The notes under the pieces were generated by a model, which searched no databases, was not told where the DNA came from, and saw only the letters and a program-made list of their open reading frames with translations. Positions 1 to 12,089 of a DNA stretch of 64,000 nt are shown here, piece by piece. Both the position numbers and the translations under genes were made by a program. Origin of the DNA: Tubiluchus corallicola (lineage: Eukaryota; Priapulida; Priapulimorpha; Priapulimorphida; Tubiluchidae); NCBI GenBank assembly GCA_030141605.1, contig JAQGDQ010000979.1, positions 1 through 64,000 on the forward strand. The letters run 5' to 3'. Within the stretch, counting starts at the first letter, position 1; the number at the start of each line of letters is the position of its first letter.

Positions 1-1098
1 ATTTAGTAACAATACTGAAATTACAACTGTATGTCCAGAAGCAGAATAATTTATTATGTGATTACAAGTAGGACTATTTCTTCTTTCTAGTTCTGGACGT
101 AACACACGAGTGTTCGCGTATTCCTGTTTTGAAATGCCTGGATGTGTTACTATCATAAGCAGCGTTGGAGCTGCCACCAATTTATAAACAAACTTCATGC
201 TACTTAACTCTCATAAACAATCAACATTCATACTACCACCGTACTGGTTATTACTTAGTATTGTACTTCTGTACTGCTAGGCTAACTTATCCTAATTTAG
301 TTCCAGTAAATCCATTACGTTTCCTCTAGTTTCTTACGGGTTTATGTCAACAAGTCTAGTCCTATAAATTTGATCGGTCCCGGGATATTGGGGATTAGTG
401 GGAAACGAAGCAATTTGCGAGTATTTGTGTTAGAGAGAGAGAGAGATATGTGCGTGCCGTGGAGGACCATTCACTGGGTTAGTGGTCCCACTGATGGTCG
501 AACTCGTGTTACTCACGTAATTGGATCAATACAAAGTCGAAAATTTTCAAGTTGTTGAGCGCATTTGCAACTCTTGGTTCTAGGGTCGCATTATGTTTGT
601 CCGGTAACGACCCGCGACTGGTGAAAAATATCCCTGCAAGGACCTTTCTGTGGAGATGTGGAGTCATTCTTGTGTTGAAGTGGAGGCGTGAGGATCCAGT
701 GATGAGGTGGAGGCGTGAATTCTTTAACCCTGCATGTCAACAGTTTTATATTAAGAACTGCCTTCCAAAATTAGCTATATATTCAGTAGGTGACTCTCAA
801 AAGTTGCACTTGCTGCCCTCAGTGACCGAAAAAAACTGAAAATTGAAATTTTTTTATATGAAGACCCTTAAGGGGGGATTATACTTTAATGTTATGCCTT
901 TATTTACATAGTATTTTATAAATCAAACCATTCATATTGTGTTATTTTGTAACCAAACTGACATTATACTTGAATCATTCTTTGGTAATTAATGGTGATT
1001 TTTGTAAAAGATTTTGCTGTATAAAAAGACGTCAAGAGAGAAAGACAAGAAGGAGAGGGGATTGGGCATGATGGGAGTGGGGAGAGAGAGAGAGAGGG
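1..1098. other. Intergenic, no gene recognised
   Basis: Sequence of ordinary composition with no recognised gene. Two short open frames at 370-558 and 552-839 show no known domain or gene structure. A 12-bp motif (gtggaggcgtga) occurs twice around 680-720. A short GA run lies at about 430 and GA-rich sequence at 1080-1098. Confidence 0.5.
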
Positions 1099-1100
1099 TA

Positions 1101-1144
<44 letters not shown>
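1099..1144. repeat. (TA)n microsatellite
   Basis: Perfect TA dinucleotide run, preceded by a short GA run and followed by GA-rich sequence. Confidence 0.95.
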
Positions 1145-1148
<4 letters not shown>

Positions 1149-1283
1149 TATAGAGAGAGAGTGAGAATAGAGAGAAAATCTAAGAGTAAAATCTTTTAAG
1201 TTATATAGATATATATGTTGTTAGAAGTTAGAGTTAAGAAAAGAGAAAACAAAAGAGAAAAAAGGGATTATAGACAGATGTCT

Positions 1284-1285
<2 letters not shown>

Positions 1286-1370
<85 letters not shown>
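1286..1370. repeat. (TA)n microsatellite
   Basis: Nearly perfect TA run of about 85 bp. It directly abuts the outer end of an inverted repeat that starts near 1386. Confidence 0.95.
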
Positions 1371-1374
<4 letters not shown>

Positions 1375-1385
1375 TATACAAGACA

Positions 1386-1917
1386 TACGGACAGACAACG
1401 AATGCTAGAATGACAATTATATATTTAAACGTTTTGACCGCGGCCCGTTTATTGCCTCGTGAAAACATCTGTCTCTTTCATTTGACTCTTGGCAAATTGA
1501 ACCAAGTTATTCTTGCATCACCTAATCTAACTTATTTTGCCACCTGATTATAGTAACACGATGATAAGAATGTAATAAAGTGTAACATGTTATAACAAGA
1601 GCAAATTACTCCTGAGAAAATGAACATGGCTGAAAAATTGAGACGCTTATTTTCTTTTTCGTTTCTCTTCTTCGCTTTTATTAATTTTTCCCCTTCTCCC
1701 CAAGGACGAAACGGCTAGTTTTTCCTGCTTCAGATTATTTTAGCCGGCGCTTTTATTACCAATATCACGAAATGCGGATAATAATATCGGTGATAACGTG
1801 AAGAGGGGAGTAATATGAGAAACGAAATTAGCTTTAGATTGATGCTGTTTTCACGAGGCAATAAACGAGCCGCCGTCAAAACGTGTAAATATATAATTCT
1901 CATTCGAGCATTCGTTA

Positions 1918-1920
<3 letters not shown>
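1386..1920. repeat. Inverted repeat pair, possible non-autonomous element
   Basis: The sequence at about 1391-1471 reappears inverted at about 1846-1919, with several mismatches; the shared core includes ttttcacgaggcaataaacg. The arms enclose about 370 bp of unique sequence. A TA run abuts the left outer edge and a CT run abuts the right outer edge. No protein-coding capacity is recognised. It could be a foldback or TIR element, or a local inverted duplication. Confidence 0.6.
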
Positions 1921-2384
<464 letters not shown>

Positions 2385-3229
2385 TCTCACTTTCTGCTTC
2401 TGTTTGCCCCACTATCTTCTCTTTTTCTCTGCTGTCACCGTTGCTATGGTAACATCGGTGCTACCACCTAATCCTAATCATCTTTACTAACTCTGACTGC
2501 TAAGCTCATGTCAACTCAACGTAATCCGTCCCATCCTTTAACTTTTAACCAACAAGCCCCCATTGTTCGGCTCATGTTTGTCCAGTGTCTAATTAAACTT
2601 TTTTGCCTGGCTTTACTGCCAGTTGCGCATTTTCATGATTTTGTCGGCTTCTTTGTCGTGGTTCTCTTCATCAAGGAGGTCTTTGTTGTTGAAGGTTTCC
2701 CATGTTGTTGCTAAAAGGAGGCGCTCGTTTATCTAAAAGATAATGAACGTGTTTGAAGGCCTAAAGGAGTCTCTTTAGGCAGTTAGAACTTTTTGAAAAG
2801 TGGTTTTTTGCTGGTACGTAGTTTTTCATGCACACTGCAAGCAGCCTGCTACATTTTTCACTGTTTAGCAAGCAAATAGGCGTAACTTCTTCATGTCAAT
2901 GACACGATCCTCTGTATGTTCTCCCATTACTATTAATACAAAACATTCTCCTGCATAATACTATAATAATTTGCTGTAGCCCTTGTTAAAAGGTAAAAAC
3001 AAATATTTGAGTTTGCTAAAAAATTCGGTGTGTGTTCTGGTTTGGTCTTTTTGTCTCACTTAATGAGATCATTCTCTGTTTTCTTGTAGTTTTTAAATTA
3101 CAATTATTAGCTTTTATTATGAATGTGTGAATACTATTAGGCATAATAATTATTATTCTTTAATATTGTTCAGTATTTTGGAGCTGAGAAACTTAAAAAA
3201 CAGCGGTAACATATGAATGTAAGTCAAAA
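2385..3229. other. Intergenic, no gene recognised
   Basis: Non-repetitive AT-rich sequence. A 68-residue open frame at 2508-2714 has no recognised domain. No RNA gene or mobile element is seen. Confidence 0.5.
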
Positions 3230-3408
3230 TGAATTGAAAGAGCAGCATTATTTTACTATTGCAAATAGAACTTATATTCTAGAAGCTTGTATTCTAGGCA
3301 CCATATTCGGTTTCATTTTGGGACAAGTTATTTATGCGCTAAAATCCTTGCAGTTCACCACTTCGAGTATTTTGCATTTCACATCCCGGAATGGGGAGTA
3401 CTTACTAG

Positions 3409-3410
3409 AG

Positions 3411-3448
<38 letters not shown>

Positions 3449-3450
3449 GC

Positions 3451-3481
<31 letters not shown>

Positions 3482-3605
3482 GGTGGTGGTGGTGGCGGTG
3501 GCGGCGGTGGTGGCGGTGGCGGTGTTGATGGTGGTGGTGGAGGTGGTGGTGGTGGCGGCGGTGGCGGTGGTGGTGTTGATGGTGGTGGTGGAGGTGGTGG
3601 TGGTG
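3409..3605. repeat. (GTT)n / (GGT)n / (GGC)n triplet array
   Basis: A run of GTT grades into GGT, GGC and GAT triplets. Polyvaline, polyglycine and polyproline frames are repeat translation. Confidence 0.95.
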
Positions 3606-3763
3606 TCAGCTTCACATCTTGCTTATCTAATTCCACACCTCTCCACAACTTTCACGGAAATCAATTATGTACTTTTTCATTACAAGCAAACAAACAAGCT
3701 GCGATAAAAACATTATCACTGCTATAAATCTCCACTATTCTGCTTTTTAAAGTATACAAGAAA

Positions 3764-3915
3764 AAACAAGTACAACAACAACACGAAAAACAACAACAGC
3801 AACAACAATCAAAACAACGACAATGACTATGGCAAGGAGAAGGATAACCCCAACAACAACAACAACAACATCCACAACAACAAACAACAACCAAAGTTAC
3901 AACAACAACAACTCT
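3764..3915. repeat. (AAC)n-rich triplet stretch
   Basis: Interrupted AAC triplets form the right half of the loop of the inverted repeat, complementary in kind to the GTT run in the left half. Confidence 0.9.
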
Positions 3916-4099
3916 AGTCAGTACTCCCCATTCTGGGATGTGAAAGGCAAAATGCTCGAATTGGTGAAGTGCAAGGATTTTAGCGCATAAACAACTTGTA
4001 CCAAAATGAAACCGAATATGGTGCCTAGAATACAAGCTTCTAGAATATAAGTTCTATGCAATACAGTCTAGTAAAAATAATGCTGCTCTTTCAATTCGT

Positions 4100-4640
4100 T
4101 TGCAACATCCATGCATTTTCACATACATTCCAATACACATAGGATCTTTATCATACTAAAACCTGCTAAAGAAATCGGCATAATAAGACTACCACCAAAA
4201 ACTGGATCTCGTTATCAAACAGCAAAATCAAAATTTATGAATAGAATAACCAGATTTTGAAATGTTACCCAGTTTTGTGGTAACACCATAATTGAAACAG
4301 AAGCAAATTCCCGCAGGTATGCGTGCATTCATTCCATGAGAATCAGTAGCCAATCATGCAATTATCCTGCCTACCTACCCCATCTAATCACCTGGAAATC
4401 AAATGTAAATTTAGCGAAAAGTTTATGATCACGAAGAGCTTGTTATTTTCAATTGTGAACGACTCAATAAAATACGATAAGTGGGTCAGAAAGAAAGAGG
4501 TAGCCAAGCAAATTAGCGTATGTCATTATATCATGTAATTTGGCAGAACGCTTTTGTGTGGTAGTCCTGCATATATATATATTTACAATCAAATAGCAGT
4601 TTTGAAATAGTAAGTTAGTAAATGAACTATTTCAGTAAAC
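4100..4640. other. Intergenic, no gene recognised
   Basis: AT-rich non-repetitive sequence. A 60-residue frame at 4356-4538 has no recognised domain. Confidence 0.5.
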
Positions 4641-5327
4641 TTAAGCACAAGAAAACCCCCCACTTACATGAAGCTTAAAAAATTCATCACGAAATTTTAT
4701 ACCACTTACATACTGCCTTTTTGTATGCATGGCTTGCATCGGCAGTAACCCTGTATAAAACGTGTAAATTTAAACTTCATGCGATGACCGTTAGCGCAGC
4801 CATTTTAATGGTAGGTCTTTTGAAATAGGTTTAGATAACATTAAGTAAAGTTTGAAAAAATAATCAGAGCATTCGTAGCATACATGTTGCTAATTAAGTA
4901 AAATTTTAAATCACTGTATCTTGTTAATAAGATTAAAAATACGTTTTTGGCTAGTGAGTGGCGCACCCTGGAGGGTGAGTCAGCGACATTTTACCAATTG
5001 ACACAAACTTTTTAAGTTATTAGTCTAGTTACATAAGTCTTTCCAGTAAGTAAGTGAAATGCTAAGTAATATAAATTTGCACGGAAAGTTTTTTGGGTCA
5101 TAATTTAGCATTTCCTTTTTTTCCCCTGATTTACGTGTTGTAGTGACGTCACGTAATGGTGCCGTTCGAACAGTATTGCGGGAGATTTAAAATGAAAACA
5201 AACAAAAATTCCTTTCAATGCGAATATGATATGTGTATATATGTGCATAAAATTGCTGAAAAGTAATATAATCTTTAAGGTGATTTTTCTGAAACCTACT
5301 TCAGGTGCCCCTTCTCTTGTCCTTTAA
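4641..5327 (+). mobile_element. TTAA-flanked non-autonomous DNA element, family E copy 1
   Basis: A body of about 680 bp is bounded by TTAA at 4641-4644 and 5324-5327. Its ends are imperfect inverted repeats: gcacaagaaaaccc on the left, and aggacaagagaagggg reading inward from the right. A second full-length copy lies inverted at 18395-19046, with partial copies at 42766-43268 and 43485-43643. There is no coding capacity. The TTAA target suggests mobilisation by a piggyBac- or Kolobok-type transposase. It carries a perfect CRE palindrome (tgacgtca) near 5143. Confidence 0.75.
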
Positions 5328-5886
5328 AGGAAAACTGGACCCATTCTTGAACTACAGTTCAAAACAGCGAATCCTGTAAAATATTGAAAGGAAACGTACT
5401 ATTTTTTCAAGAATGACTTACGTATAAGAATTATTACCACACAGACGCCACTAGTTCTTCGCAGTTACATGCATCTAGTTACATGAGCGTTGACACCCAC
5501 ATCTCTGAAACGCGCTTACAAAAAACAGGTGAGGTACCGCTTAGTTCAGAATTGTTTAGTTGTGACGTAGTGCACACGCCGAGAGCGCATGCATGAGCGC
5601 AATTTTAAACTTAAAATTTGCAGAGTTTTTGTAACTCACACTGAATATTGTACAGTAGCACTCAACTTTTCGCTTATGCAAACACGTGCAACACGCTAAT
5701 GGTATATTGTACTGTCGAAAATTATGTTCATTTGTGATATCATCACTAATTGAGCTTGCCGTCAGTTAATTAAGTTGACAACCTATTATTTATTATCAGA
5801 AATGCTTTGGCATTATTGTTCATGTAAACTTTTTACCGTAGTTCATAGTGAAGTATGATATGAAAAATTGTCCCCTTTTCCTTTAA
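5324..5886 (+). mobile_element. TTAA-flanked non-autonomous DNA element, family F copy 1
   Basis: It begins at the same TTAA that ends family E copy 1, so the two elements abut with one shared target site. It ends at TTAA 5883-5886. The ends read inward as aggaaaactggaccc and aggaaaaggggacaa. A related copy lies inverted at 34020-34607. No open frame of note. Confidence 0.7.
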
Positions 5887-6209
5887 TTTTGGAACGGCCT
5901 ATCTAGTGTTCACTATCTAATTAGTAACTATAACATTTTGAACATCTTTACATTTATTCAAGACATTATGTACTTTGGGTTGCTTTGGGTTACTTGAACT
6001 TCACAAATATTAGCAAAAAAAAACACTGAATTGTTTCAAAATCGATAAAAGCTAAAAGAGTGAAGGCAGCAGAAAATCTTCAAGCGGTTAATCAAAGAGC
6101 GGTGCGTCTTTCTTTTCCACTTTTCTCCAATTAACTCTAGTGCAGATTTTCAAAGTAACTTTGTATCGCCGAGCAATTAGGAGCAACCGGAAACGTGTGT
6201 TCAAGTACA
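5887..6209. other. Intergenic, no gene recognised
   Basis: AT-rich sequence with nothing recognised. Confidence 0.5.
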
Positions 6210-6425
6210 GATGTCGTGACAGGGCGGAGAGTATGTGATAGTATGACAGGGTTGAGTGCACATTGATGTCATGACAGGGCTGAGGGTACGTACAATGATG
6301 TCATGATAGGGCTGAGGGTATGTACAATGATGTCGTGATAGGGCTGAGGGTATGTACAATGATGTCGTGATAGGGCTGAGGGTATGTGATAATATGACAG
6401 GATTGAGTGTACATTGATGTCATGA
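6210..6425. repeat. 32-bp minisatellite
   Basis: About six diverged tandem units of the type tgatagggctgagggtatgt followed by acaatgatgtcg. The spacing between two clear units (6291 and 6323) is 32 bp. The array abuts the 3' end of the 5S-derived SINE and may have grown from its tail. Confidence 0.85.
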
Positions 6426-6888
6426 GCAGTCCGATCCTTGAAGGCACTGGAATGGCCTCTCCAGGGCGCACGCCTGGGCAAGGTGTATGGAGATCCTGGG
6501 TTGCTCAGACAACAGGAACCCTCTCTCTTCCTCCCCGGTTTAGTTCAGTCCAAAGGAAAGCGGAGCGATACGTTTGGCACCAGGTTGGCTGCAGGAGCTG
6601 CTGGAGTCAGTGAGCATGCTGCACTGGTCCGCCTTCGGGGCTCCACTCCTGATTTGGACGGTTTACTCCTCTCCACATGGCGGTTGGGTCACTTGACCTC
6701 CTCTGCCCTCTAACCGTTGGCTGCTTGCGCAGCTCCTTCGCCTAGTGTTGAGATACAGTGTGGGTATCCTGGTATAGCACTTAGTATTCCTAGGCGGTCA
6801 CCCATCCAAGTACTAACCAGGCTCTATGTTGCTTAACTTCGGTGATCAGACGAGAACTGGTGTTTTCAACGTGATATGACCGTAGTAG
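6423..6888 (-). mobile_element. 5S rRNA-derived SINE (SINE3-like), copy 1
   Basis: Read on the minus strand, the first roughly 120 bp (about 6770-6888) is recognisably 5S rRNA. It has the A-box-type segment gaagttaagcaac and the intermediate-element/C-box segment ttagtacttggatgggtgac. It continues into about 340 bp of non-5S body that is shared, inverted, with the copy at 36042-36482. A 5S head joined to a conserved body at two places is the structure of 5S-derived SINE3 elements, which use the internal type 1 Pol III promoter. The body is unidentified; its 3' end may match a partner LINE. A plain 5S pseudogene would not explain the shared body. Confidence 0.8.
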
Positions 6889-7440
6889 GTTGACTGTACA
6901 GTTATTAATAATGTGTCGACATTACAAGCGGGATTCTCGTGAATTAACGTCGTAAAACCAGTTAATTATTAACCATTCCTCCTCCCCCCCGCTGTGGGCA
7001 ATAACAGTATAAATGGCAACCGATGACAGTCGTTCAACGTATGACATTTAATACCATATCGCGTGTCTAATATGCAGGTATATTGCCGCCTTGTTGCCCT
7101 GATCACGTGACGCTGATCACGTGACCCGTGCGTGGTTTCTGGGAAGCTGGTATAATACTCGTCCATCGCTTTTATGACGTGGTGTTGTTTTTAGAATTTT
7201 CGTTCGCGGAGTCCCTTGTTAGCCATTACAGCGTCCTGCGTTGAAAGATACTTTTAGATAATAATCAACAAATTTCATGATACCAATCTTAACATGCCAT
7301 CAACGTCATAGTAATTTGTAGTTTGCTGCTTTTAGCATTATCTTATTTATTTGTTTATGTATTTATTTCGTAATCTTCAGAGTACAATACACGAGCGACA
7401 AGACAGTTAAAAAGTGAAATGAATTAATAAAGGGCTACTA
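6889..7440. other. Intergenic, no gene recognised
   Basis: Non-repetitive sequence containing a paired E-box element at 7101-7125. A 65-residue minus-strand frame at 6969-7166 has no known domain. Confidence 0.5.
7101..7125. promoter_or_regulatory. Paired CACGTG E-box sites
   Basis: gatcacgtgac occurs twice within 25 bp, separated by three bases. CACGTG flanked by T and A is the class of site bound by bHLH-zip factors (USF, MITF/TFE type). The function is inferred from the motif only. Confidence 0.4.
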
Positions 7441-8458
7441 CCACAGTGCAAACAGTTAGGATTGGGATAAGGATTAGGGTTAGGGCTTAGAGTTGGGTTA
7501 GGGTTAAGACTAGGATTAGGATAAGGGTTAGGGTTAGGGCTTAGAGTTGGGTTAGGGTTAAGACTAGGATTAGGATAAGGGTTAGGGTTAGGGCTTAGAG
7601 TTGGGTTAGGGTTAAGACTAGGGTTAGGATAAGGGTTAGGGTTAGGGCTTAGAGTTGGGTTAGAGTTAAGACTAGGGTTAGGATAAGGGTTAGGGTTAGG
7701 GCTTAGAGTTGGGTTAGGGTTAAGACTAGGGTTAGGATAAGGGTTAGGGTTAGGGCTTAGAGTTGGGTTAGGGTTAAGACTAGGGTTAGGATAAGGGTTA
7801 GGGTTAAGACTAGGGTTAGGATAAGGGTTAGGGTTAGGGCTTAGAGTTGGGTTAGGGTTAAGACTAGGGTTAGGATAAGGGTTAGGGTTAGGGCTTAGAG
7901 TTGGGCTTGGGTTAAGGCTAGGGTTGGGATAAGGGTTAGGGTTAGGGCTTAGAGTTGGGTTAGGGTTAAGACTAGGGTTAGGGTTAAGACTAGGGTTAGG
8001 GCTTAGAGTTGGGTTAGGGTTAGGGTTAAGACTAGGGTTAGGATAAGGGTTAGGGTTAGGGCTTAGAGTTGGGTTAGAGTTAAGACTAGGGTTAGGATAA
8101 GGGTTAGGGTTAGGGCTTAGAGTTGGGTTAGGGTTGAGACTAGGGTTAGGGTTAAGACTAGGGTTAGGGCTTAGAGTTGGGTTAGGGTTAGGGTTAAGAC
8201 TAGGGTTAGGGTTAAGACTATGGTTAGGGTTAAGACTATGGTTAGGATTAGGGCTAGGATTAAAATAAGGATTAAGGTTGAGATTGGTGTTTAGAGTTAG
8301 GCTTAGGGTTAGGGTTAAGATTAGGGTTAGGATTAGGATTAGGGTTGGGGTTAAGAATAGGGTTAGGATTAGGGTTAGGATTAGGGTTAGGATTAGAATA
8401 AGGATTAAGGTTAGGATTAGGATTAGAGTTAAGACTAGGGTTAGGATTAGGGTATTTA
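7440..8458 (+). repeat. Interstitial telomere-like array (TTAGGG variants)
   Basis: About 1 kb of TTAGGG with TAAGGG, TTAAGA, CTAGGG, CTTAGA and GTTGGG variants. In the middle the hexamers follow a recurring order of nine (54 bp), so this is a higher-order minisatellite rather than a simple telomere end. The right third (8230-8458) is more degenerate. TTAGGG is the ancestral animal telomere repeat. A similar array runs in the opposite orientation at 51066-51405. Confidence 0.9.
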
Positions 8459-8937
8459 TATTGTGTGGGGAATTGCAAACTCCGTCCTTTTTCGGGCCTT
8501 TAAAAACACATTTGCAAGAGACTGCGGGGGAATTGCTGTTGCCTTAATTCCTTGTTTAAGATCTGTCGTTTCGTAATTTCTCAAACTTTTTTAAATTTCT
8601 GATTTAAAAACTAAGAAACAAAATACGCATAAAATTGTTTTTTGAATGAGTTTGTGTGAGAGCGGGAAAAGACAAAGGCGTTATGATATCTCTAGCTTGT
8701 TTGACGATTTCCAAACTGAAGCTTGTTAAGCAGAGTTTGAAAAACAGTGAAACTCTCGCGGCGAGAAAGGGAAGATATCGAACTGTAACCTAATTAGAGC
8801 CCAAGTTTCACAAAATGATTACACAGACGCTGTGTAAGTTTTTATAGCTGAGCAAGTGTAATTTCTGCAAGATGAGTGAATAATGCTAAATGCGTTGCTT
8901 CTGAAGTGTGATAGAAATAGTGTGAAAGTTGACCTGG
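8459..8937. other. Intergenic, no gene recognised
   Basis: No repeat or gene recognised. Confidence 0.5.
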
Positions 8938-9003
8938 GTGTGTGTATATATATAAATATATATATATATAAGTATATATATAAATTTATATGTATAGTAA
9001 TAT
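8938..9003. repeat. Imperfect (TA)n microsatellite
   Basis: Interrupted TA repeats lying just outside the 30-bp minisatellite. Confidence 0.9.
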
Positions 9004-9548
9004 TAATATAGAGAGATTTTAAAGTAGCAAGAAAGGAATATCTTCGTTAAAACTAATGTTTCGGTTAGCACAACGACCTCTGGTTCTTTACCTGGTGGGC
9101 CCTCGACCTCTGGTCGTTTACCCGGTGGACCCTCGACCTCTAGTCCTTTACTTGGTGCACTCTCGACCTCTGTTTTTTTACCTGGTGGACCCTCGACCTC
9201 TGGTCGTTTACCTGGTGGACCCTCGATCTCTACTCCTTTACCTGGTGGACCCTGGACCTCTGGTCGTTTACCTGGTGGACCCTCGATCTCTACTCCTTTA
9301 CCTGGTGGACCCTCGACCTCTGGTCGTTTACCTGGTGGACCCTCGACCTCTAGTCCTTTACTTGGTTCACTCTCGAGCTCTGTTTCTTTACCTGGTGGAC
9401 CCTCGACCTCTGATCGTTTACCTGGTGGAACCTCGATCTCTACTCCTTTACCTGGTTGACCCTCGGCCGCTGGTCCTTCTTCTGGTGGACCCTCGACCTC
9501 TAGTCCTTTACCTACCTCTGGTTCTTTTACTGGTACATTGTCGTACAC
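9003..9548 (-). repeat. 30-bp minisatellite with open decapeptide frame
   Basis: About 15 tandem 30-bp units, for example cctggtggaccctcgacctc plus ten bases, span about 9060-9540. On the minus strand they keep one frame open for 181 residues, giving a ten-residue motif close to EVEGPPGKRP with G/E, K/R and V/I variation. The plus strand is also open because the unit contains no stop. The minus frame begins only three codons downstream of a stop and has no ATG in frame, so it would have to be an internal exon if coding. A collagen-like or PEVK-like reading is only suggestive; there is no known domain. Confidence 0.6.
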
Positions 9549-9935
9549 TTGGAAAAATCATATCATTTATATCAATTCCCTGCTCCTACAGTAAAAGTTT
9601 TCTGCTGTTTAACCTTTACTGTGGATATATTCTTTTCTAAGTTAATCAAGTTTTTAGTGTGGAATAATTTTGAACAAGGTCGTGTGTAAACTATCCATAA
9701 CTGTTCGCAAAATTTCCCGAAACCCTGAAGCCAAGTTTCGCAATACATTCTGAGCTCTACAAATTGGCTTTGCTAGAAATAGAAGATGTTTAGTCGATTG
9801 AGGCCGAGGGGAATATTCCGAAAATGTACCTAATTGTGCGTTGTTTTGACCTTAACATTCATAATGTCAAGAGATTTGAAGTTACTGAGGGTAGATAGCT
9901 TGCTGCGATTCCGCTAGCCATGTAAAACTGCTAGT
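9549..9935. other. Intergenic, no gene recognised
   Basis: Non-repetitive sequence with no recognised feature. Confidence 0.5.
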
Positions 9936-10770
<835 letters not shown>

Positions 10771-11805
10771 GTCGTTGTAGTCGTCATAGTTGTATAAAAG
10801 TACATTCAATAGAACTTTGTGCACAACGTTATTAATACCTAGCACTACTCGTACATTAGTGATAACCAACACGCTTGAACGGTGGCTAATTTGGCACTCG
10901 TCAAGAGTCAAACAACACGGAATGTTCTGAGGACGAATCCCGACTGGGCTGGAAGTCAATTTAATGAGATGTGAATGGTCAATTCTTTGTCAGATGATTG
11001 CGGTGTGAACGGTGCTTAATAAGTCCTGTTTACCTTCGTGCCCCTTGCAAATATAGAAACTGGTGCTGAATTAAGTTCTTTATTCATCAGTGATCACGTG
11101 ATGTAGAATAAATACTCATATCACTGATTAACGGAACGTGGTACGTTTGGATGAAATTCAACCAGCATTAGGCTTTCTGTTGTGAGTGATAAACAAGAAG
11201 CCAGGAACAAGCACATGATTGAAATGCCTAGTTGCCTAAAAACAGTGCGATGCCGCGCTTGGCCGATTTCAAATGTACTCTCAAAGATATGTGTTGCCAA
11301 CAACTGCCCTGGAAACTAAGTAAGCACCCATATAAGATATCTCTTTTGGAAGACACTTTAAACTGACACGTTTACCAAAGTTAGGCATCATCAGGCTTGG
11401 TTTGCAAAAAGTTTGAAAAGGTCTGAACAATCATCCGGTTTTCATTTATGCATGTGGATTTGCAACATCAGTAATACGGCACTACCATACCATTTGTTTG
11501 GTAATTTACTTCACACGGTGCTGCTATTCCTAGCCACATTACGTTGTATAAGATCAGAATTTCCTCTTCTCTTCCTGTGTGGATATTGACGGCGTTATTT
11601 GATGAGCTCTCATCACGTCCTGTTACTATAAAAGCGCCGTGTTAACTGCTTTTTTAATTAAACTTTGTCACGTCTTCCTGTCCGCTATTAATTATTCAAG
11701 ATCCAATCACTGAGCGAACATTACACAAACATCCTTGAGAAGCCCTATATTCCTTGCATCTATTGCCTAAGCGTGGTTGCGATTAGAGTGTTTTACATGA
11801 ATGTA
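10771..11805. other. Single-copy segment with candidate regulatory motifs
   Basis: The longest repeat-free stretch in the first 15 kb. It contains a CACGTG site at about 11095. Clustered homeodomain-type cores occur at 11650-11695 (ttttttaattaaac and ctattaattattc), next to a ccaatca box. No gene recognised. A 60-residue minus frame at 11121-11303 has no known domain. Confidence 0.45.
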
Positions 11806-12050
11806 GTGGTAGTGGTAGTGGTAGTGGTAGTGGTAGTGGTAGTGGTAGTGGCAGTGGTAGTAGTGGTGGTAGTGGTAGTGGTAGTAGTAGTAGTGGTAGT
11901 AACAGTAGTAGTAGTGGTGGGGGCAGTAAAGGTAGCGGTGGTAGTAGTAGTTGTAGTAGTGGTGGGGGCAGTAGTGGTAGGGGTAGTGGTAGTGGTAGTG
12001 GTAGTGGCAGTGGTAGTTGTTGTTGTGGTGGTGGCAGTAGTGATAGCGGT
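11806..12050. repeat. (GTAGTG)n hexanucleotide array
   Basis: GTAGTG units, regular at the start (11806-11850), become mixed with GTA, GTG and GGG variants. Confidence 0.95.
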
Positions 12051-12089
12051 GGACCATCAACACCGGTCCCGATTTTTCATTACGTTTTT

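Larger units (their letters stand above)
3230..4099. repeat. Large inverted repeat with triplet-repeat loop
   Basis: Arm 1 (about 3230-3429) and arm 2 (about 3900-4099) are imperfect reverse complements of roughly 200 bp. Both give closely similar short peptides when read inward. The inner end of arm 1 runs into GTT/GGT repeats and the inner end of arm 2 into AAC repeats. The whole structure is therefore a long imperfect palindrome with a triplet-rich centre. It could be a foldback DNA transposon or an inverted duplication. No transposase and no clear target duplication were found. Confidence 0.7.

Noticed and set aside
6760-6888. Functional 5S rRNA gene
   Set aside because: The 5S part is diverged, lacks a clean 3' end and terminator, and runs into a body shared with a second dispersed copy, which fits a SINE better.
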